NCBI GenBank assembly: GCA_010015805.1
Contig: ML978136.1
Span: forward strand, 558,001 to 622,000
Source: Rhizodiscina lignyota
Lineage: Eukaryota > Ascomycota > Dothideomycetes > Aulographales > Rhizodiscinaceae
Reading direction: 5' to 3'
DNA length: 64,000 nucleotides
A program made the position numbers and the translations under genes. Shown one piece after another: positions 56,682-64,000 of the stretch. The notes under the pieces were generated by a model, which was given only the letters and a program-made list of their open reading frames with translations, was not told where the DNA came from and made no database searches. How positions within the stretch are numbered: the first letter of the stretch is position 1; every line of letters starts with the position of its first letter.

Positions 56682-59600
56682 TCAAGTTCCCTTGAACAAG
56701 AACTGCAAGTCCTCCGGGCTCAACTTCTCCATTGCCACCTTGTCGTTGTTGATGCTCGCGCTAATCATATTAGCCTTCTTCTCCTGGAGCTGAACCATGC
56801 GCGATTCGACAGAGTCTTCGATGACAAGACGTGTGATGACACAAGGGCGCTTCTGGCCGATACGGTGGCAACGATCGGCGGACTGCCACTCGGCGGCAGG
56901 ATTCCACCATCTGGAGACATGTCAGCAATTATATGGAGAAAAAAAGGTAGCAGTGAAAGAAAAGGCAAGACGTACGGATCAACGATGAAGACTCTGCTAG
57001 CCTCCGTCAAGTTCAGCGCCACGCCACCAGCCTTCAAGCTCACCAAGAAGACCTCAACGTCCGTATTCTTCATGAAGTAGTCGATGCTCCTCTGGCGCTG
57101 GATCGGCGTCATACTACCATCCAGCATGACGGTATTGAAGCCCGCACGCCTCAGCCTCCACTCAATCAGCTGCAGCATGGACGTGAACTGGCTGAAGACG
57201 ATGCTCTTGAGCGTCTGTTTCTTGCTGCGCAACTTGTACAGATCGTACACCAGCATCTCGATCTTGGTTGACGATGTCCAGTTCTCCATCTTGATGCGGT
57301 TGATGATGGATGACTTCTTGACCAGCTCTTCATCCTGCTCGATATCAGGTTGCTCCCAGTCGATAGACAGCGGAATGTGGCAGCGCGGGCAGTCAGGATC
57401 AGTGCCAGCACCTTCGCAGGATTGGACGTAGTTCTTAACACAGGCGCGGCAGAACTCATGATGGCAGCGGGAGCGGATGGCTTCCTCAGCAGGCTCGTCA
57501 CAGATGTTGCACACGAGAATGTTCTGGCCACCTTCGGCGTGCTTCTTGAGCAGAAGATCAGGGTGATTGGCGACTTGACGCATCTGCATAATGAGGCCGA
57601 AGATGTTGGCATAGTTGTTGAGCATGACACCGCGTGAGACATAGGTATCGAACTGGCGCGTGGTATTCGTCATGATGCTGCTCGAGAAGTCGCGCTCGAT
57701 TTCGCCGAAAAATTCGTTGTGGATAACAATCTCCTTCGGCGGAAGTTCCATAGAAGACGTATAGTCCTTCTTCATGCGGCGAAGCATAACGTGTGAAGTG
57801 ATCATATGGAGCTTATCCATGGCCGCTTCGCGCATCCCCAAATCCTCGCCAGTGATAGGGTTGAGTAGCTCCTCATTGAAGACGGATCGGTGCTCAGAAC
57901 CGCTATGGCCGCAGTCGTCACACATGTATTCTTCGTTCAGTGACCAGTGAAGCTGTGCACACTCGCACCTCTCACAGAAGTAGTCGGCAAAAGGGCGAAC
58001 CTCCAGGAAGCGTAGAAGAGAAAAGAACTCGCCGATACGGTTTTGAACTGGTGTGCCTGACAAGCACCACTTGTAAGTTCCTTTGAGAGCGAAACATGCC
58101 TTCGCAACACCCGTTGTGCGCTGCTTGATGCTGTGGGCCTCATCAAGAATGAGGCGATGGAACTTGACGGCGTGAATGGGAGAGTCCTCTTTGACAATGT
58201 CTTCCCCACGGCTCCAGCCCTTGGTCTCCTTCCGGTAGAGTGATTCAAGGCTGTTGTAGCTAATGAGAAGGACGTTGTATTTCTTGATATCGCTCACGCT
58301 GAGGTTCTTTGATTTGGAGTTCGAGTTGTGGTATACGAGGACTTTGAGCTTGCCATCCGTGTAATCCCGAATCTCGTTCTGCCACTGCATGAGAGCAACA
58401 GGCGGGACAACAACAAGCGTAGGGTCCTTCGCAGGGAAGTCTGACATCACGAGAGAGACAGCCTGGATAGTTTTGCCCATTCCCATCTCGTCGCCTAGCA
58501 GCCCACCCTTGTATTGGGTCTTCTCTTGTTTCATCATCCAGTCAAGGCCTTCCAGCTGGAAGGGCTTCAGCTTGCGATTGATAGAGGCGGGCTGAGCCGC
58601 AGGAACCGGTTTAATGACAGGAATCATCTTTAGATCGTCCCACATGGTGTTAATCTCAGGATGAGCATTCTCAAGTTTGGCACGACGCCTCTCCTTCCTA
58701 CCCAGTCCACGCAAGTGCTTCATTTGAGCGATACGTCGACGATGGTTGCGCAACGCTTGAGATGTCGCGGCGCCTCGCGCACGTCGTCCTTGTGCTTGAG
58801 TGTTTGCAGCTTGCTGCAGAGAGGATAAGCTCGTCAAAGAAGAGTCAGAGTCATCAACTCTGTTAGCATGCGGTTCACGGGGAGGTGGCATTTCTTCCTC
58901 AGAGTCATACACGCTCTCAGAGAAAAGAGACTCGTCATCGTCGTCTATGAAAGATGCAACACTGGAGAGGTCCGATATTTCAGAGACTTGCGCAGCGCTG
59001 GTAGAAGCACTTGCCTTCACAGCAGCAGGCGCAGATTTAGCAGCAGACTTTCCAGGGTTCCGACTCGGAGCGGTATTGAGACGTTTGCGCTTCGAAGGAC
59101 CAGCCAAAAGCTCGTCATCAGATGACAGAATGTCCATGTCTTCATCGTCAGAGTCCGGTAGCACAACAGCGTTCTTCTTTCGATCTTGGGGTTTGACACC
59201 GCTGTACTCTTCTTCTTGCAGACGGCGAGCAAGATCCTCGTCGGCTTCCAGCATATCGTCCTGGACGGCCTCCATTTCCAAAGGACTCCGCTTTCTCTTG
59301 CTACTATCCCGCGCCATCATTGATTTCTTCCCCTTGTTGTTCGAAGCACCGGCAGGTGTCATAGATTTGCTCGTGGCAGGTGTCTCGTATTCGATGTTCC
59401 CAGCGTTGGAGCTGCCTGATTCTGAGAAGGCAGAAGCAGAGTCTTCGGAGTCGGGAAGGGTTGCTTTCGAGCTTGGCAGAATGACTGCTGAGAAGACTCT
59501 CTTTTTGGAGGGTTGGGCAACTATGTTGTCCATAACCTCTTCTTCGGAGTTATATTCAGGACCTGAGCTGTTCTGGACGATTGCTTTGTTCGAGAAGCGC

Positions 59601-59804
59601 GTGCGCCGTGTTGAGCGCAAGACAGGTGTTTGTGTACCACTGCTGCGTGCTGATTGCCTTGCGGGTGTCCTCTTGGACGCTGTTGAAGAATCGTTAGCAA
59701 AAGCGTCGCAAGGGACGGGAGCTTATTTGCCACATTCGGTGACAATCAAGTGAAGGGAACGTACACGAAGCACTGTTCGCGCTGGCTCTTTGGAGTCTTG
59801 CCAT
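56682..59804 (-). CDS. RAD16: RAD16 nucleotide-excision-repair ATPase
   Basis: SNF2-family DNA translocase with an embedded RING finger; with Rad7 it drives global genome nucleotide excision repair and acts as a ubiquitin ligase part. Exons 59804-59765, 59679-56976 and 56910-56682 join in phase (T|CG and CC|A) to give 990 residues. The N-terminal third is disordered and acidic/Ser-rich. Helicase motif I is [15 protein letters not shown] (about 410), motif [14 protein letters not shown] (about 527). The RING (about 737-782) is CNICDE...[10 protein letters not shown]...CPRC. Helicase C has [11 protein letters not shown] and, after the last splice, [19 protein letters not shown]. It ends LQFLFKGT. 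Complete, with all motifs intact. Confidence 0.95.
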
Positions 59805-61022
59805 TTTGGGTCAGCACGCTGTTGTTCTTTGAACGCAATGCTGCGACTACGATGGGGGAAAGAGGGCGAGAAGGGGGGGGTGAATTACTCACATTTCGAC
59901 GGTCGAGGGTGGTAGATATGCACTAGCGTGGGGCCGCTCAGCCGAGCGACGCGACCGTCTCACCCCTGATACGCGCACAACCGTCGACTGGACGACGAAT
60001 TGTGGGCGAAAACACGCGTGGAGACGTGACAAACGAAATGCGAGTGTACCGCGATGGTTGTTAAACGGTAGCAGGCAAAGTACACTCTATCCCCAATTAC
60101 GATTTCTGCCTGCAAGCAGAACTCCAAAAAGAGCAGGAACGCGTGTCACGTGACAGCGTGATGCACTTTAGTGAAAAAGGCAACCCTAACCCTAGTGCAA
60201 TGAAGAGCAATTCTGCGCGCGAACTCTGAACGGCAATGCAATTCATCTACGAAGGATCTAGTATCCAGGGAGCAAAATGCTTGGGTAGCAGATCGCTGAA
60301 AAATCAAGCGTAGCGTTCACTCCCTGGGTACTAGATCCTTCGAAGTGTATTGATCCACAGGGTGACAAAAGGTTGTCCGCAGACTCGCAGTTTTCATGGT
60401 GCTGAATGGCGATAGCGTGCAAGTCTTTTATTTGGTTCGCTACTGTTTAGTATGCTCCAAAGAGCGTATAGCTGACATTTCGGAGATAGTTTCGCTTATA
60501 CTGAAGTAAAAGAGTTGAAAAATCCTCACCTTTTAGTGCTACTCTACATACAACTTCCCTGACGGCCAAATATTGTCACTCTCGAGCCCTCCGTAACCTC
60601 AAGGCACAATTGCCGAACAGAACGCCACAATTGAGAATACCAGTACCGACTATGCGCCACCGCTTTACCATTTTGTCCCCGTACCTTGGTCAAACAAAAT
60701 TGCCGTCATTCAATCCATGGGCCAGGTCGAAGTCGTCATGCATGACCCGAAGTCCTTCCGGGGAGGGGGATCTACAGTTCATGGATTTGGATACAAGGGT
60801 GCAAAGTCCCAAAAGACGTAGTTCACTAGTAGGGCCGCGGGATCGCGCACGTTGATTGATGGATTTATCAACAAAGTTGACAAATAAGCACCGCTTGCAG
60901 ATATACCGTCCCAGGATTCAGCATCGCAACTTTTATTGCAGCCACCCACTCCATCATATAAAGTGCGCTCAGAGGTATGTTTACTTATCCCGTTGTGATT
61001 CTAGAAAGGGAACAAAGCTAAA
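59805..61022. promoter_or_regulatory. Divergent RAD16 / GH43 region
   Basis: A 1.2-kb upstream region shared by RAD16 and the arabinanase. It holds a 93-bp foldback (60250-60342) and a two-unit telomere-like word (aaccctaaccctag near 60183). A g-run lies at about 59873-59880. No supportable gene. Confidence 0.5.
60250..60342. repeat. 93-bp foldback inverted repeat
   Basis: Arms of 23 bp at 60250-60272 and 60320-60342 pair with a single mismatch, around a 47-bp spacer. The arm begins CGAAGGATCTAGTA. Imperfect pairing extends a few bases outward. It may be a small MITE-like foldback element or a structured RNA in a leader. Confidence 0.85.
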
Positions 61023-62224
61023 ATGCTGCTGCTAGTTTTTGCCCTCATAGCCATAGCTGCTAGGGCAGCCAGTCATGATCCATTCTCCCCTGCAAATTGG
61101 CCTTTGCCACACAACATCACTGGGGACTCGTTGACCTCGACTGGACAATGGGGTGGAGTCCACGTCCATGATCCGTCGGTTGTAAAGGGTCCGGATGGAT
61201 ACTACTACTCATTCAGCACTCACAACCTCGTTGCAATCTCCAAAGCGCCATCTTTAGATGGATACTGGAAGTTTATCGGGAGCGTCTTGAAAGGCGAGAG
61301 CGTAATTCCTCTAGCCGGTCGAAACGATACTTGGGCTCCAAATGTTGTACAAATCGGCGATACCTATTACTGTTACTACTCGGTCTCGACATTCGGGAGC
61401 ATGGACAGCGGGATCGGACTGGCGACCAGCAGGACGTTGCAACCTGGATCATGGACGGACCACGGGCTGGTACTGGAAAGTGGCGCGACCAAAGAGTATC
61501 CATTGAACGACACGAATGCCATTGATCCCAACTTCTTCCACGACCCAAAGACTGGAGAGAATCTGCTGAACTACGGCAGCTTCTGGAGCGATATCTGGCA
61601 ATTCCAGCTCGCTAAGGATCTGAAGAGCGTATTATGGAAACCTCCGCCAGTACATCTGAGCTTCGATCCGGTAGGGACGAATCCCGAGGAGGGCAGCTTT
61701 ATGAGCTACCATGACGGCTGGTACTACGTGAGTCTCTTGTCTTATGATTCTCTGAGCATCGCGAGCTTACGAAGGTGCAGTTATGGTACTCCCATGGCAT
61801 CTGTTGCGGTTATAACGTTTCAGCGCTTCCTCCACCTGGACAAGAGTAAACCTTCCTGTACTCCTTGACAAGTTTAGTCCTTCGATAACATCCGCCCCAG
61901 GTATTCTATTCGTCTTGGCAGATCGAAATCGAGTCATGGTCCGTTCCTCGACCGAAACGGTACTGACCTCGTTGATGGAGGAGGATACATCGTATACGGC
62001 TCACATGACTACGTCTACGGGCCCGGCGGTCAGGGTGTTCTCCAGGATTACCATGGCCGCGACGTCCTGTACTACCATTATGGTGTGTATCAATGTATTC
62101 TCTTGTAGTGAGATTGCTAATAGACGGAACAGTCCCAACGTACATCAGCTACTTAGACACGGACAAGCGCTTGGGATGGGACTACATTGATTATGTCGAT
62201 GGCTGGCCGGTTCTTGTGTATTAG
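61023..62224 (+). CDS. Secreted GH43 endo-1,5-alpha-L-arabinanase
   Basis: Secreted glycoside hydrolase family 43 enzyme, 347 residues, which cuts the arabinan backbone of pectin side chains. Exons 61023-61727, 61781-61845, 61901-62082 and 62133-62224 join in phase. The signal peptide is [16 protein letters not shown]. The five-bladed propeller has the three catalytic residues in place: base Asp in [16 protein letters not shown], the pKa-tuning Asp in [10 protein letters not shown] and the acid Glu in [30 protein letters not shown] (exon 2) and [15 protein letters not shown] (exon 3) are typical of fungal abnA-like enzymes. The end [15 protein letters not shown] closes the propeller. No carbohydrate-binding module. 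Confidence 0.93.
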
Positions 62225-64000
62225 GCACTTCGTGATCTGTTCCTAATTTCAAGAGTACTGCACCGTTTGGTCTTTCGTTGTTATTGGAGCTTAGAGCTGG
62301 GGCTTCTTACACTCATTCTCAGTGCCTCGGAGGTGACAAAAAGGTCCGCCGCAGTTAGATACTGAACAGCCAGAATGTAAAGCCTCTACAAGCTATAAAG
62401 TAACAAGTTTGTCAACAATGTGTTACTACTGTAATAATCCAGTGGGACGTAAAACTAAGCTTTCCGGTGCGATCTCGTATACGTTGAAGCGCAAAAGCTG
62501 CTCGCTATTTTGTCAACCTCAAGAACCCGATCGGTGGAAATTGATGGTACGTTTGAACAATACCTCTCTGTCAGTGGCCACCACCTCTTAGCGGCTATTC
62601 CTTTTTAATATGCATTCCTCCTTAACGTCCATCCCTTCCTAATATCCATCCCTTACGGATCGTCGCGTCGAGTATGAAATTCCCAATGGAAGATACCCAG
62701 CGTCGAAGCCTCAAGGCTCTGGATTCCGTCGCTCAAAATTAACTGGATTGGCAGGTTGAGATGACTGCTGTCAACGATGTCTCTCTCGAATGCCTCGTCG
62801 CGCCCGACCGGATCAGACTTAAGCTCTCGGTGCGAAGTCATTGAGAACACACTCTTCACTGGCTCTGTTGATTTGGTCCAGAGCAGCAATTGGTGCCTGA
62901 CAGCTCTCCTATCGATCGAATGGGTCTGAGGATTTCGGTTGCTCCATCGCCTAACGATCCCATCAGTTTGGGCACGTCCAAGAGGAGAGCCGTCTGTTAC
63001 GAAAGAGGTGTGGTCACTTCAGTTGCGTTATTGCCTGCGAGGAACATTTCTATAGAATCTGACAGGGATAGCATTGAAACAAACTATACTAAGAGCGCTG
63101 AAAATGCGACTTGTAAGCGAGGAAAGAAACATCATTGATATACTCTCTGTGACGAGAATGTCTTGGGAAGGCATAATGTAATGGAGATAATATGGTACAG
63201 CACCACTCAGAATCCTCCCATGAGTCCTCTCCCAATTGCAGCCGAGTATTTGGGCTCAAGAACTTTGATAGTTGAGAGCCCTAGCTCACCTCAGCCACGA
63301 AATTGTTGGTCTGGGCTTGTACAGGTAGGTGGTAAGAAGTTTGACGTACTACTGCATGGTGCACAAGTGATTATCCTCACATTCAATAGAAACCAGCAGC
63401 TTCGATGAGAGGCCAGCAGGTGCCTGGGTCTCATCCCGCAGGCTAATGAATGCACTGCTGTGCCGCATGCCTGAGACGCCGCTTCCCCTTCACGGGCAGA
63501 AGACCCAGATTGCGAATCGAAAAGCCACCGTTCGTATCTGTCGGTCATTCGGTCTTTAGCTGTAAGTCAATAGCGCTTGAGCATGGCTGCTGACCGTGGC
63601 AATGTTTTCTTATATCGAGATTAATGTCAGATCACCACCTATGTACGAGTTGCTCAGTGCAAGGACGTTGAGAACCAGGCTCGTATCTTACAATCCGGAG
63701 AGGCATGCCAGCACAGGTGACGACATCTTCCCTCTTTCGCAGTATATTCAGCGTTCTCGCAAATAAATCTCCCAGACTTTGGGGCTGTTTTCAATACGAT
63801 CACTTGTGCTTTACGCGCCGGTTTGATTTTATACCCCTGAAGTTGCTTACAGTCGTCTATCGTGCGCTGGTCCCGGCCCAGTGGTACTTAAGCGCCAGCA
63901 CCCAGTCTTCCGACAAGCCTCAGTTTCATCGCATGTCAGAAAACTGAACATGCTGTGCCTCTCTTAATGTCTGCGCTTTCATGGAATCGAATGGGATCTT
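62225..64000. other. Right-edge region without a supported gene
   Basis: Short frames only. Contains an imperfect tandem repeat at 62600-62654. It may include the 3' untranslated region of the arabinanase and regulatory DNA of a gene beyond the edge. Confidence 0.45.
62600..62654. repeat. Imperfect 17-bp tandem repeat, about three copies
   Basis: Units resemble CCTTTTTAATATGCATT, CCTCCTTAACGTCCATC and CCTTCCTAATATCCATC, followed by a partial CCTTA. Non-coding context. Confidence 0.65.

Noticed and set aside
58800-59753. 317-codon plus-strand frame opposite RAD16
   Set aside because: Antisense shadow of the Ser/Glu-rich N-terminal region of RAD16; the minus strand has the conserved ATPase.
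60182-60198. Telomere-like aaccctaaccctag word
   Set aside because: Only two units, inside unique DNA between active genes; too short to call an interstitial telomere.

Overview
The window is nuclear DNA of a filamentous ascomycete (Pezizomycotina). A Dothideomycete is my best guess, from gene content and AT-rich, RIP-like tracts; this is inference and no marker gene was compared. Genes have short introns (about 50-70 bp) with GT/AG ends and CTAAC-like branch sites, and they encode typical filamentous-fungal proteins. I rebuilt exon structures by hand, checking reading phase across each junction; coordinates are 1-based on the + strand and are models, not transcript-supported.

Layout. 1-6.4 kb has little convincing coding sequence. 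6.4-18 kb is a conserved block: TUP1/RcoA co-repressor (-), a CCG-9-type trehalose synthase (+) sharing a 1.5-kb divergent promoter with it, a secreted Kex2-type repeat precursor (-), a DUF2423 nucleolar-type protein (-) and a Siz/PIAS SUMO E3 ligase (+). 20-30 kb is metabolic: an amino-acid permease (+), a 2EXR/F-box-like protein (-), a divergent SDR / FAD-monooxygenase pair, and an intracellular GH13 alpha-amylase (+). 31.5-37.7 kb is one eight-exon gene for a roughly 1,931-residue protein with an internal Hint (hedgehog/intein) domain and a hydrophobic C-terminal region. 37.7-45.1 kb looks like an accessory island: AT-rich degraded DNA, a solo LTR, two BTB genes, a second 2EXR gene, an inverted repeat pair enclosing one BTB gene, and a small secreted repeat protein. 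45.7-62.2 kb holds a Zn2Cys6 regulator, a third 2EXR-like gene, a GH30 endo-beta-1,6-galactanase, a GH18 glycosidase, a multi-pass membrane protein, RAD16 and a GH43 arabinanase. The last 1.8 kb has no gene I can support.

How the genes fit. Three secreted enzymes (GH30, GH18, GH43) near a Zn2Cys6 factor suggest breakdown of plant arabinogalactan/arabinan and of chitin-type polymers. The cytosolic amylase and trehalose synthase belong to storage-carbohydrate metabolism. The least described items are the giant Hint protein and two short secreted repeat proteins, one with regularly spaced Lys-Arg sites that would release two alternating peptides.
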